Part shown: positions 1 through 12,422 of the stretch, piece after piece
Layout of the letters: each line of letters begins with the position of its first letter
Numbering within the stretch: the first letter of the stretch is position 1
Origin: Pogostemon cablin
Taxonomy: Eukaryota; Streptophyta; Magnoliopsida; Lamiales; Lamiaceae
Assembly (NCBI GenBank): GCA_023678885.1
Contig: CM042963.1
Location: 31,001 to 95,000, forward strand
Reading direction: 5' to 3'
DNA: 64,000 nt
The notes under the pieces: model-generated
What the model was told of the DNA's origin: nothing
The model's database searches: none
Seen by the model: only the letters and a program-made list of their open reading frames with translations
Made by a program: the position numbers and the translations under genes

Positions 1-2932
1 CGATGATGATCATGATGATGATCATGATGACGATCTTGATGTTGATCGAGATCATCATGATGACGATCATGATCATGATGATGATGATGATCATCATGAT
101 GAAGAAGAAGATGATTATGATGATGATGATTATGTCCATTATGATGATCATGATCGTGATGGTGATGATCATGATGATGATGACGATGATGATCATGATT
201 ATCGTGATGATGATGATCATGATGATGATGATGGTGATGATCATGACGATGCTGATCATGATGATCGTGATGATAATGATGATGATTGTGATGATTGTTA
301 TGATCATGATGATGCCCATGATAATAATGATGATGATCATGATGATGACAATGATAATAATGATCACTATCATGATGATGATCAAGATGATGATCATGAT
401 GATCATGATAATGATAATGACGATCATGATGATGATCTTGATGATGATCATGATCATGATGATGATCATGATCATGATCATGATGATGATGATGATCATG
501 ATGATGATGATGATCAAGATGATGATTATGATGATCATGATAATGATAATGACGATCATGATGATGATCTTGATGATGATCATGATCATGATGATGATGA
601 TGATCATGATCATGATGATGATGATGATCATGATGATGATGATGATCATGATCATGATCATGATGATCATGATCATGATCATGATCATGATCATGATCAT
701 GATGATCATGAAGATGATCATGATGATGATCATAAAGATGATCATGATGATGATAATGATGATTATCATGACGATGATGATGATGACCATGATGATGATG
801 ATGATGATGACCATGATGATCATGATGATAATCATGATGTTGATGATGATGATCATCATCATGATCATGATGAAGAAGATGATGATGATCATGATCATGA
901 TGATGATTATCATGATTATCATGATGATGATGATTTTGATCATGATGATGATGATGATGATGATCATGATGATGATGATCACGATGATGATGATCATGAT
1001 GACGATGACCATGACGATGATGACCATGATGATGATGATCATGATCTCGATGATGATGATAATGACGATGATGATGATCATTATTATGATCACGATCATG
1101 ATGATGATGACGATCACAATATTGATGATGATGATCATGATGTTCATGATGATGATGATGGTCATGATGATGGTGATGATGATCATGATGATCATTACGA
1201 TGATGGTCATGATATGATGAAGATCATGATGATGACCATGATGATGATGATCAATGATCATGATGATGATCATGATGATGATCGTGATCATCATGATCAT
1301 GATGATCATCATGATGAAGAAGATGATGATGATCATGATGATGATAATGATGATGAGGATGATGATGATTATAATGATGCTGATCATTATGATGATCACG
1401 ATGACGATTATGTTCATGATGATGATCATGATTGTGATGATGATGATCATGATCATAATGATCATGACAATGATGATGATGACGATCATGATGATGATGA
1501 TCATGATGATGATGACCATGATGATGATGATCATGATCCTGATCATGATGATCCTGATCATGATGATCCTGATCATGATGATCATGATCATGATCATAAT
1601 GAAGATAATGATCATGATCATGATGACGATCGTGATTATGATGATGATCATCATCATCATCATGATCATGATCATAATAATAATCATGATGTTGACAAAG
1701 ATGATGCGATGATGATGATGATGATGATCATGATCATAATGATAATGATGATGATGATGATGATCATGATCATGATGATGATGGTGATGATCATGATGAT
1801 GATGATCATTATGATGATCATGATTCTGATGATGATGATGACCATGATCATATGATGACGATGATCATGATGATTGTGATCATCATCATCATGATGATGA
1901 TTATAATAATGATCAAGACGATCATGATGATCATGATGATGATCATGATGATCATGATCATGACGATCATGATGATCATGATGATGATGATCATCATGAT
2001 CATGATGATCACGATGATGATGATGATGATGATCACGATCACAATGATCATGATGATAGTCATGATTGTGATGATGACCATGATTATGACGACGATCATG
2101 ATGATGATGATGATCATGATAGTGATGATGATGACCATGATGATGATGATGATGAACATGATCATGATCATGATAATGACGACGATGATCATGATCACGA
2201 TAATGATGATGATCATGAAGATGATGATGATGATGATGATCATGAAGATCATGATGAAGACAATGATGATGATTATGATCATGATGATCATGATGCTGAT
2301 CATGATCATGATGGTCATGATGATAATGATGATGATGATGATCGTGATGATGATAATGATCATGACGATGATGATGATGATCGTGATGATGATGATGATG
2401 ATCGTGATGATGATAATGGTCATGATAATAATGATGATGATGATGATCGTGATGATGATAATGATCATGACGATGATGATGATGATGACCATGATGATGA
2501 TGTTGATGATGATCATGGTCATGATATGATGATGATCATGATGATGATGACCATGATGATGATCATGATGATGATGACCATGATGATCATGATGATTATA
2601 ATGATCATGATGATGATCATCATCATGATGAAGAAGATGATGATGATCATGATGATGATAATGAAGATGAGGATGATGATGATTATAATGATATTGATCA
2701 TTATGATGATCACGATGATGATTATGTTCATGATGATGATCATGATCGTGATGATGATGATCATGATCATAATTATCATGACGATGATGATGATGACGAT
2801 CATGGTGATGATGATCATGATTGTTATGATGATCATAATCGTGATGATCACGATGATGATCATGATCGTGATGATGATGATGATCATCATCATCATAATG
2901 ATTATGATCACGATTATAATGAAGATGCTGAT
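1..2932. repeat. GAT/ATC-rich satellite (degenerate GATGATCAT-type array)
   Basis: Almost every triplet is GAT, CAT, TAT or AAT, giving an imperfect array of ATGATGATC-like 9-mers with the self-complementary core TGATCA. Reading frames on both strands stay open only because the array is near-periodic in 3, yielding Met/Ile or Asp/His runs; I do not call them genes. A longer period is visible: the segment with GAAGAAGATG near 1316 and the roughly 200 bases after it recur closely near 2630, and a shortened version lies near 107, implying a higher-order unit of about 1.2-1.3 kb. The array continues off the left edge and stops abruptly near 2932. Confidence 0.9.
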
Positions 2933-3774
2933 CCTACTTTAAACTTTAGTGAGATCAATTCATAATGTAAAATATTACAAAATAAAAATTACTTAAGTGA
3001 ATATGTCATAATTGAATAATTAAGATATATGTATATAAATATTATTAATATACTAAATTTGTAAAATTAACAAATATTTACAAACTCAATTTTAATGTTA
3101 TTTGAAAATAATGATTTAACTTAAAATATTTAAACTTTCGATTATATACATGAATTAATTTTCAACCTCTAATTCTTTAGAGTAAACCGATTCAAGAGTT
3201 TTTGAATCGTTGATCCTCCCATCACTTGAAAAATACTTGAATCAATACTTTAGATGTAGATCTTAAAGAAGAGGTAATACTTAAATTGATTCTTAAGATA
3301 GATAAATCGACTTAAGCATTCTTGAATCAATCCTCTTACTCTTGAAAATTTTATTTTTAAGATGTAAATCTATTCAAAAGGAAGATAATCGATTCATTCA
3401 AGAAAACTTATATCTATTGATTTTTAAGATGTAAATCTATTCAAGAGGAAGATAATCGATTCATTCAAGAAAACTTATATCTATTCTTGAATCGATTCTC
3501 TTTCTCTTGATCGATTCTTCATACTTTAAGCGATTCCATTCCTGTTGAAGAATCGATTCTCAAAAGGTAAATCGAGTAGTTCTCTTCTTTTTGAAGAGTA
3601 TTTTTGCTCTATCGAAATAAATTTTTATACTTTTATAAATCAATTATGTAAAGGAACTTGAAGAAAGCTCATATTCCTCTTTGGAGAATCGAATGTGTAT
3701 TTAAAATGAATAACCAAAAGGTCTTATTTATAGGTGGGTGAGAAGGAATATTATATGGAATATTCTTTTTTCCC

Positions 3775-3777
<3 letters not shown>
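2933..3777. other. AT-rich intergenic DNA with AATCGATTC-like motifs
   Basis: No gene is seen. From about 3180 to 3660 the sequence is strewn with variants of TTGAATCGATTC and TTCAAGAG, suggesting a decayed short-unit repeat family. Confidence 0.6.
3353..3487. repeat. Two-copy tandem duplication, about 68 bp
   Basis: The unit beginning TTTTTAAGATGTAAATCTAT and ending near ACTTATATCTATT occurs twice in a row with only a couple of mismatches (for example AAAAGG against AAGAGG). Confidence 0.85.

Positions 3778-3847
<70 letters not shown>
3778..3847. repeat. (TA)n microsatellite
   Basis: About 70 bp of uninterrupted TA dinucleotides. Confidence 0.97.
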
Positions 3848-3852
<5 letters not shown>

Positions 3853-5860
3853 ACAAAGTCTAATGTACCCAAGTATTAAGGTACAATTGGGTCAAACCCA
3901 ACCCATGATCCAAGATATTTATATAGAATTGAGCCCAATGGATCATTAATTTCCTGCACTTTCTCTCTTTAACCCTTTCCATGTAATATGCTTCATCGCT
4001 CTTTCTTCCTCCGCTGCTTTTCTCCCTCGTTATCTCATTCTTTCCGCCGCCTCTCCGTTAAGGTTGATTTCCGCTGTTTTTCTCCCTTCTCTCATTCTCT
4101 CTACATTCACCTCTCATTGTAGTTGCTTCCTCCGCCGCTCTGCTCCCTTATTTTTTCAATCTCTTCGTCTCCGTCTCCGTTGTAGTTGCTTCCTCCGCGA
4201 CGTTGCTTCTCCCTCCTTCACTCATTCTCTCTGCCTTCGCCTCTCCATTGCAGTTGCGCCAACAGATCCAGGCAGTGGACAACAAATTTGATCTGTAACT
4301 AGGTAGATCTGGTGGAGAAAACATTTAGATTTGATGGAGATTAAAAAAATAATTCCAGTAGATCTGGTAGACTCGTTGGAAAATTGGAATGATTTTAATT
4401 TTCTTAGTGTATCTTCTATATTAAAGAAGTGTATACATTTTTCTTAATAAATGTATTATTTTCTTAATTTTCATTTTTTCCTTTTTCCGATGGATATAGT
4501 TCTACAATTTGGTATTTAATAGGTGTATAACTTGTATTTTCTTCTCTTCATTGTTCAGTCCCAGTATTGTTAAGTAATTTGTGTTATGTTAGATTTAAGA
4601 ATGTTGTGAAAAGACAAATGACTTTGCATGCATATCATTGTTGAATAGGATCAGTGTATTCATTTTAATTAGAAAGTGTATAAGATTTTATTAATAAATG
4701 TATGATTTGAACAGGAGTATACATTTCAATTAGAAAGTGTATAAGATGTATAAGATTTTATTAATACTAAATGTATGATTTGAACAGGATCAGAGTATAC
4801 ATTTCAATTAGAAAGTATATAAGATTTTATTAATAAATGTACGTTTTCAATTTATTAAGTAAAACAAACAGCATAAACTCCAAGTACTAAAGAAAAAAGT
4901 ATATTGTAGGTATAAAAACTTATACATTGAATTACTAAAACTTATGCAGTTGGTCATTTAACGATTATAATTTACAATTCTTCTATTTTCGTTGCCCTAA
5001 ATTCATTTAAGTCTTCATCTTGATAATCATTATCAATTTCAAAGATAAATTTGCATTTAAAAGATATTAAACTCTCAGAATAAATTTCAATTAAAATTTC
5101 TCATATATTAAATTCCAACTAATACATTTATTAAGAAAAATTTATACATTGTTGAACTAAATCTAATACAGTATAACAATTAGGAACCATCCAAACAGCA
5201 GCCTGCCTTGATTCTTCCACTGATTCTTCTACCCCAATCAACTGCAGGTTCTTCCATCCCAATCAACTGCAGAACTTAATCCCCAATTTTGTTCATTGTT
5301 CTAAATACTTCAATTTAGACCACCTAACATCTATAACTAATCTCGAAGAGAAGAGAGATGAGAAATCACAAAATTGAAATCACAAACAAACATAAAGAGA
5401 ATGAGGAGAGAAATTACGAATAATTTTTTTTTTGTAATTGAGAAGGAAATAAAATTAAATGAAAGAAATACGCAAACCCTAGAAATCACACAGATCTAGA
5501 AAAGAGATTTGACATAGGGAGAATACTTTGAACAACATGTGACTTAAAGAGTGTAGGTGGTGCGGAGGTTGAGATCTAAGGGGTTGAAGGTGGCGTGGAG
5601 GCGGCGCGGAGGAGTGGAGGTAGCGCGGAGGAGACGGAGGTGGCGTGGAGGAGATGGAGGTGGTCAGAGGTTGAGATTGAGATCGGAGGGATGGAGGTGG
5701 AGGAGACGTAGTGGCACAAAAGTTGAGATCGGAGAACGGAGGCCCGACGACGGTGCAGGCAACAGTTAGAGAGAAGACAGGGGAGAGGAAGGAGATGAAA
5801 GAGTAGGAGGGGAAGGTGAATGAGCAGTAATACGAGTTATAATTGTGTACAGTATACCAA

Positions 5861-5871
<11 letters not shown>
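3848..5871. other. Intergenic DNA between two TA microsatellites
   Basis: A pyrimidine-rich block (3955-4290) and a purine-rich block (5560-5820) flank AT-rich DNA. Short open frames in these blocks encode Ser/Leu/Arg-rich or Arg/Gly-rich low-complexity peptides and are not supported as genes. The opposed CT-rich and GA-rich blocks could be remnants of terminal inverted repeats of a DNA transposon, but I could not align them convincingly. Confidence 0.45.
4645..4850. repeat. Three-copy tandem repeat, about 65-75 bp
   Basis: Three successive copies share CATTTCAATTAGAAAGTGTA, then AAGATTTTATTAATAAATGT and a GAACAGGA(TCAGA) tail. The second copy carries a small internal ATAAGATGT duplication and an extra CTA. 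Confidence 0.8.

Positions 5872-5909
<38 letters not shown>
5872..5909. repeat. (TA)n microsatellite
   Basis: TA dinucleotide run directly following a (CT)n tract. Confidence 0.95.
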
Positions 5910-5913
<4 letters not shown>

Positions 5914-6104
5914 GTATTAATTAATTTATTGCATTAAAAGATTTAGTAATTAATGATATCCAAATAAAAATCAAAATATTAAAAATTTAATTATTATTAA
6001 AAATAAGAATATATTATTTAAAAAAGAAAATATTATATAATAAAGTTAATTAAAAGTAAATAAGGGAAATACAATGAAGAGAATAGTTAATTGGAGTTTT
6101 GACA

Positions 6105-6111
<7 letters not shown>

Positions 6112-6151
<40 letters not shown>

Positions 6152-6349
6152 TAGTGAATTTTGTTATGATTCTTAAATAAAGAATTATTGTATGTTATTT
6201 TTTGGTAGATGGTTAATATGGTAATAAGATGTTTTATATATATATATATAGTGAATTTTGTTATGATTCTTGAATAAAGAATTATTGTATGTTATTTTTG
6301 GGTAGATGGTTAATATGGTAATAAGATGTTATATATATATATATATATA
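6112..6349. repeat. Tandem duplication, about 90 bp, punctuated by TA runs
   Basis: A unit beginning AGTGAATTTTGTTATGATTC and ending GGTAATAAGATGTT appears twice (about 6152-6233 and 6251-6330) with two differences. Each copy is bounded by TA microsatellite tracts, the first preceded by (TA)n(CA)n. Confidence 0.85.
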
Positions 6350-7289
6350 CTCAAATAATCTTATCTTATCTTAATATATTAAAAGTGTGGAGGATTTGAG
6401 AAACTTTTTTTTCCAATTATATCCCCCACTTATATTTTAAAATTACACATCCTTACCCTTTTATATATTAATAACTTAAATTTTATTTATGATATTAAAT
6501 AAAAAGAAATACATTGTATATTCAATGACTATTCGATTGTGGCATAATACATTTTGAGAATACACTGTACAATAATTTTTTGAATGAATAATGCATTTGT
6601 TGCAATACAAATGTATTGCCACCTGGACATCTATATAATACTATAAACCTTTTGAAATTCTGTGCATTCATTTATTCAAACTAAAAAATACTTCATAAAT
6701 CCATAAAATGACACCTGAACAACATAGTATGTAATCTCCTTTGTAATGGGAGTATCACTAACCTCCTGAAATTCTGTAACACATTAATGAAATATTAAAT
6801 AACTGTTAATTATAAATAGCTACTTTATTTTGGTCAACTTTGAATTTGCATCGCTAAACTGAACCAGATACATCACAAAAAATTAAACAAATAGCTTTGA
6901 AACGATGGAGAATACAGCAGCAAGCTATCAATCAATAGAGGACTCGAAATGCATGCAAGAAGAGTTAAAAGGTATATATCCCCATATAAACACCATTAAA
7001 ATGATTTGATTATGTATGCAGCATCTGATTTTAAAATTCTTTTTAAAGGTGATTTAGATATGGAGAAGAAACTTACTAAAGAGTTGGATCTTCATGAAGA
7101 AGAATGGTGCATAAAAGTAAGGGTAGACCGTGAGGTTAGTTCTTTATATTTTAAAATTTGGTTATCAATTGTGAAACTGCATGTTGTCTACAAGGTAAAG
7201 CCAAGCATACCTATACTATTTTAAAACAGATGTATGGATGCTTCTTTAATACTTCCTTCTCAAATCTTCAAATCCAAACAAGTTTGTAA

Positions 7290-7552
7290 TTAATTTAATA
7301 ATTATATGGCATTACCCCGAATGATTTTTTAGGGAGCTTGAGTTCATCAGAATTCATTAATTTAATTATATCGCATCACTCTTTTTTATTTTTAAAATAG
7401 GGAAATAGTTGCAGCATCTAGAGAACCAAAAAGGTACTTTATAAGGAACTCGAGTTCAGCAGAAACTAATTAATTTAATTATATCGCATTATCCCTTTTA
7501 ATTTTAAAAATAAGAAAATAGTTGCAAACATCTAGAGAACCAGAAAGTTAAT
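7290..7552. repeat. Tandem repeat, about 113 bp, two full copies plus a partial
   Basis: Copies ending near 7437 and 7552 share TTAATTTAATTATATCGCAT and AGTTGCA..CATCTAGAGAACCA. A partial copy (TTAATTTAATAATTATATGGCATTA) precedes them near 7293, and a fragment (AAGAAATAGTTGC) recurs near 7823. Confidence 0.75.
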
Positions 7553-8413
7553 TTTTAGCATATCATCTAATGTTTCAAATATCTTTTTAGGTTTTCTTAT
7601 AACCAGAATTGCTTATTAAAGAGGTAAATCAATGTATAAAATTGTATAACAACAAATACTTGTTCAGCAGTTAGAGGCGTTAGTAGATCCTTCCATTCTT
7701 TACTGTAATGGAACTAAAAACACCTTTTTGTTTGACTTCCTCTGAGTAAATATCCTTATAACATAAACAGTTGATCAGCATTATTTGTAAAGGCTATAAA
7801 AGTTCAAGTCAGCAAAAGTAAAGAAATAGTTGCGGCCAACTGAAGAACAATAAAGGTAATTATTAATATAACATCTGATATTTCAAATTTCCAATAACTA
7901 CGCTGTAGCATTTCCTACCAGCATCATTATGTAAAGATAATAATCAGTGAAAAAAATAATTATGATGAATAAAATTGCATAAGAATCGGAAAAATTGTAC
8001 ACAGTTTTCCAATTCTTATGTAAATCAGGTCAATTTGAGTTGATGAAGAATAGGAATTGGTATTTATTTATTATACTATCCTCTAAGTTCTTCATATCAT
8101 CAGGCCTAAATTGCCTAATCATCTCAGTAACTTGAAAAAAGTTTACATAACATACTATCTCTGAACATTTTTCAGTAATTATCCAACAACAATATTTCAA
8201 ATTATTATTCTTGATGCGGTGGGATACTAAAGTGTTTTATTTGTAGTTGACTTTAGCTCAATAATCTAGCTAACTTTTATCTGAAAGACAAATAATATAA
8301 TATTTTTATATAAAATAAGAAAAAATAGTCCTAGATACAGTCATTCATATAAACTTATAAGATTGTGAATATAATCTCAAGCATCTTATGTTACCAGGAT
8401 AAGAGGAATTAAA

Positions 8414-8645
8414 TATGACTAGAACATAATAATTAAATCTACCTGTCAATTTACATGCCATTTGCTTCCTTAACTTCCCCCAGAAATGCTTGAGATTTGC
8501 TTCCTTAACTTGCTCCGAAAATGCTTAAACAGATTGATTGCCTTGTCTTATGATTTATTTTCCCCTAAAGTAATGAAGGTTATTTATAATTAGTTATTGT
8601 TTTAGTGAAATTATAATATACATAAATAGAGAATAATATGATGAA
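8414..8645 (+). repeat. Diverged direct repeat, copy 1 (left of gypsy element)
   Basis: This segment is clearly homologous to 14443-14675 on the other side of the gypsy element. Shared blocks include CATTTGCTTCCTTAACTT, CCTAAAGTAATG.AGGTT and ATAATATACATAA.TAGAGAAT. Identity is only moderate with several indels, so it is an old duplication. Confidence 0.75.
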
Positions 8646-9271
8646 AAATTAATAAAAAGGCTTGTAAGATAATGGTAACATTCAATATACAAATAGAATG
8701 TTTCATTCTTTGTTTTTGTACACGTGGTTGTAACGCGTTATTATATGAGTAATTGCTATTAAGAAACTACACTTTAGTAAAAAGAATATAATAAGATTAG
8801 CTATGATTCAGTCAATAGGAACTCTTTATCAGAACGACTGCCTGCAATCATGCCAAAAGTAAGATTTATGGATTGAAGAAAACATGATATTTAAAATGTA
8901 TCAACAATCTTACAAAAGCAAGACTATTTCACAATAGATAATTAAGAATTTTATATATGCTCACTCACTCATCCTCAAGATTTTAAACCAACTAGACTAA
9001 CAATCTGGATTTTCTGAAATGCAGAGAATTTCTCCTACATGGACAAGTTTGTCGACATGCAATGACCATACAAGAAGCTAAAGAGATGTAACACCCCAAG
9101 AATATTAAATTGTAATATTCTATCATCCAACTCCTAAAGGCCCATCCCAACTCATTCCTTTTCTTTTTCAGCCGAAAGCAAAGGAATCAAAATTTTAAAT
9201 TTCCTACTTTCCAAACACATTTAGCTGGATATCCATGTGCGAGAGACCTTTTCTTCCATCAATTCCACTAT

Positions 9272-9278
9272 TATAAAG
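9272..9278 (+). promoter_or_regulatory. Putative TATA box of gypsy 5' LTR
   Basis: TATAAAG about 185 bp into the LTR. The same sequence is at the equivalent place in the 3' LTR. Placed by sequence only. Confidence 0.45.
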
Positions 9279-9762
9279 AAACTTGTTTAATACCTTGAAG
9301 AGTGCATTGCTACTTCGATCAGCTGTGTCTACATAAGTTCAACTTTTTCTTATTCTCCACACACATATTGCACTCACTTCACAGCTGCAAACAAAGAGAG
9401 AAAGGTGAAGTTCTCACTCATTCTTTTTCTTCTCTTCTCCTTTCCTTTCTTTTCTCCTTCTCTGCCATTGAATCAAAGTTCTAGCCTATTCCCTTAAATT
9501 TTTCTACCCCTCATTCTATTTGGATTTCATTATTGAATTATATCTTGGGTAGTAAGTATAGTTGTATGATTATAGGTTTCGAAGGAGACCGCGATCGTGA
9601 CATTAGTACGCAAGTTTAAGACTATGCAAGTATTTAAGGTGGGAATTTTATCATTCTTATATGTGTTAATTGATTTCATATGTGATAATTGAAATAAATT
9701 GAAAATTTGTATCACACCGTGAGTTTGTGATCGTACTTGAATTTTATGAAATTGTAAATTAC

Positions 9763-9980
9763 ATGGGTAAGGACTATAAAAGGTGACTTACTAATATACG
9801 GGTATGGACTGTAAAAAGTGTCATACTATAGTATGGGTATGGACTGTGAAAGTGCCATACTAATACACGGGTATGGACTGTAAAAAGTGCCATACTATAA
9901 TATGGGTATGGACCATAAAGGGTTCCCTACTAACGAATCGATATCGTAAAGATACATGAATATGGACCGTAAGGTGCCAT
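9763..9980 (+). repeat. Tandem repeat inside the gypsy LTR, about 35 bp unit
   Basis: Five to six imperfect units of the form GGGTATGGACTGTAAAAAGT followed by GYCATACTA. The matching block lies at about 13098-13316 in the 3' LTR. Confidence 0.85.
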
Positions 9981-11097
9981 ATTGACATGACATGATTGTA
10001 TTGTAAGTTTATTAAATTCTCGCAAATGGATTATTTGACGTATGTAAGCATGTTTAGATCTTCACTGAGCGTGTGGTTGCTCACCCCGATAATTATTTTA
10101 TCTCAGGTTAAGCGTGGCGCAAGCGTACGAGCGGGGGCGCGTAGGCGAAGAGACTAAATAAACGTTTTGATAAACTGCAGTTCATAGGCTGCATCCTTAT
10201 TTTTATTTTAAAAGTTTTATTGAACCTGAAGTATGATAACCTGCATGTTTGTGCCTCTGTTTGGGGCAGAGTATTCTGAAAATCATTAAACTGATATTAT
10301 TGGGATAATTTTTGATTTGGTATCATGTTTTAATGATTTGCCAGGGTTCTTAATATTGTGGGTTAGTGTGATTATTTAGTTTATTGCACATTTTAAATTA
10401 TTGTGGACAGAAGTGTTGAGTTAACAAGTTAGTGTGTCAATTTGGTGACTGTGCACGGAAGCACCCAAATATGAACTCTGCCACTAAGTTTTCCTCCTGT
10501 ATATTTGATCACATGCATGCTAAGGTATGAGTCTGATGTTGTTTGATTGGAATAAGTAAACTATTTTGGTGCCAATTGTATAACTTTTATTGTTGTCAGT
10601 AGTGGTGAGATTTCATTAAACTGCCAATTTTCCTTGTATCTTTAACGAGATGCATGGCTAAATTGGTGGGTTGATTGATAATAGGTTTGTACCTTAAAGT
10701 ACACCACAATTATGCATACCATATTAACTCACTTCATTGCATGTTGGGTATTCGTAGGTGGGTAGTACAGGTGTGTAGTACAGTGGGGTTGGAGGTAGAC
10801 TAGTGGATTCTTGTCATGCACATGAGTATTCTAGTTGGATTTGTCTTCTTGATTTGACACATTGCATAAATCTTTGGAATATTTTGCATAAGACTTGAAG
10901 GATCAAATTCTTATGCAATGTTTCTACTTTGCATTATTTATTTAAAATTTTTGATGAAACTTATGGGACTTGTTCCTTAATTATCATCCTTCATCTTTGC
11001 ATTATTATTTATTTGATTATTTAAATGCTTTGGTCATGCCCTATTTAAGAAAATCAATGCAAATCTCCTTATTTAGAAAATTTGGGGTGTGACAGAA

Positions 11098-11109
11098 TGG
11101 TATCAGAGC
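11098..11109 (+). other. Primer-binding site (initiator tRNA-Met), gypsy
   Basis: TGGTATCAGAGC, the usual plant tRNA-iMet complementary site, starts 3 bases after the LTR end. Confidence 0.93.
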
Positions 11110-11460
11110 AGGTATGCGGTTCTGCATACTTGTAAAAAAAATTATTAAATTCTGCATATACATGATTTAAATGAAATACATGACATGATTGCGTAAATTT
11201 AAAAAAAAATAAAGTCTCTTGCTATGCATCCACCGAGTACGACGCCCGCTTCAACCAAGGTACGAAAGTATAGATTTCTTAAATTGGTTACATGCGAAAT
11301 ATTAACTTAAAAATTCATGTTATACGAGCGATATGATTTTTATGACAAATGATGAATTTAAAATTTTCGTGCGAAACTATATGAAAAGTAGAAAGGGTTG
11401 CATTAGAAGAATGGCCTACAATTGTAACAAAGCTAAAATTATTTACGTGGAAATTGAAGG

Positions 11461-12387
11461 ATGCCTCTAAGAAGAAATGGTCAAAATGTTCCGAATGCTC
11501 CAAACGCTCCAAATGCTGACCCTGATGCTCATACCAAGATAGTACATGAGTTTCGCCAAAACCATCCACCCTTCTTCAAGGGGAGTGAAGGGCCCGAGTA
11601 CGTAGAGGAGTGGCTACGAGCGCTTGAGAGGATTTTCCGCCTCTTAAGATGCAATGATGTGCAGCGAGTGATCTGCGCATCCTATCAATTTACTGAAGAT
11701 GCTGACCACTAGTGGGACGGATACTGGGAGATGAGACCTAATGAGAATAGGGAAGCTATAACCTGGGCAGAGTTTAAGGATATAGTAATGGCAAATTACT
11801 ATCCCCAGGTTTACCGTGATAGAATGGAGAATGAATTCTATAACCTCCAGCAAGGAAACATGCCTGTGATTGAATACGAGCGACGATTCAATCAACTGCA
11901 CCGATCAGCTCCGCAGCTAGTCGACACTGAAGAGAAGCGAACCAAAAAGTTCCTGGATGGTTTGCAACAGGACATACAAGACATTATGTCCGCTTTACCT
12001 GACATGAGTTACGCCGATACCTTCATGAGGGCCCAGAAGGTTGAAGCCTGCTTAGAAAAAGGACACTCAAGCCGTGAAGCAATGAAGACTCTTGGCAAAA
12101 GAGAAAGGGAAAACTTTGGCCAAAACGATAGCGATGGCAATGACGAGCAAGACGAGGTTGAAGAAAACCCAAACTTAGATACTCTACAAGCTCCTAGACC
12201 CTCTTGTTCTAAGTGTGGAAGAAACCATGGAGGAGAATGCTTGTATGGACAAGGAGTATGCTATAAATGCCGTGAGCCGGGGCACAAAGCCCAACAATGC
12301 CCAAAGCAAAATGCCCGTGATCTTGGAGAAAAAGATGCGCGACAAGCAAAATATCTACGCTCTAGCGGAAGTAGTAAGTTGTGGTGA
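11461..12387 (+). pseudogene. gag: Ty3/gypsy gag, one in-frame TAG stop
   Basis: The frame starts at ATG 11461 (MPLRRNGQ...). It runs through a retrotransposon gag domain (EEWLRALERIF, then FKDIVMANYYPQVYRDR and EYERRFNQL) to two cysteine motifs: CSKCGRNHGGEC, then a canonical CCHC knuckle CYKCREPGHKAQQC. Gag would form the cytoplasmic virus-like particle and package element RNA. A single TAG at 11710-11712 splits the frame at codon 84; the same frame reopens immediately and reaches the stop at 12385. The downstream part has its own ATG at 11731. The frame ends shortly after the knuckle, where pol has been deleted. The stop may be a point mutation, and I see no evidence for readthrough. Confidence 0.9.
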
Positions 12388-12421
12388 ATTTCGAGGACGA
12401 AAATTTTATTAGGAGGGTAGA
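12375..12421 (+). pseudogene. Last codons of gypsy pol plus polypurine tract
   Basis: In a different frame from gag, this stretch reads VVVNFEDENFIRRVE, the typical C-terminal ending of plant gypsy polyproteins, and overlaps the purine tract AGGAGGGTAGA just before the 3' LTR. The whole enzymatic part of pol is therefore deleted, with its extreme 3' end kept because it contains the priming signal for plus-strand synthesis. Confidence 0.8.
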
Positions 12422-12422
12422 A

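Larger units (their letters stand above)
6350..9086. other. AT-rich intergenic DNA left of the gypsy element
   Basis: I recognise no gene. A short frame at 7006-7224 has an acidic/basic stretch (residues near DMEKKLTKELDLHEEE) and could be a decayed exon, but it has no recognisable domain. Two repeat structures in this stretch are listed separately. Confidence 0.5.
9087..11094 (+). repeat. Gypsy 5' LTR
   Basis: 2008 bp, TG...CA ends, near-identical to 12423-14429. It is immediately followed by GAA and the primer-binding site. Confidence 0.95.

Noticed and set aside
3..2942. Long Met/Ile-rich and Asp/His-rich open frames on both strands
   Set aside because: They follow from the GAT/CAT triplet array, which lacks stop codons in some frames. 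No start context, introns or conserved domain.
3669..3872. 67-codon minus-strand frame
   Set aside because: Half of it is the translated TA microsatellite (Tyr-Ile repeats).
4064..5769. Frames at 4064-4291 and 5557-5769 as small genes
   Set aside because: Low-complexity Ser/Leu and Arg/Gly peptides from pyrimidine- and purine-rich DNA, with no domain.
6353..6400. Possible Helitron 5' end (TCTTATCTTAATATATTAAAAG)
   Set aside because: Resembles some plant Helitron starts, but no matching hairpin plus CTRR end was found downstream.
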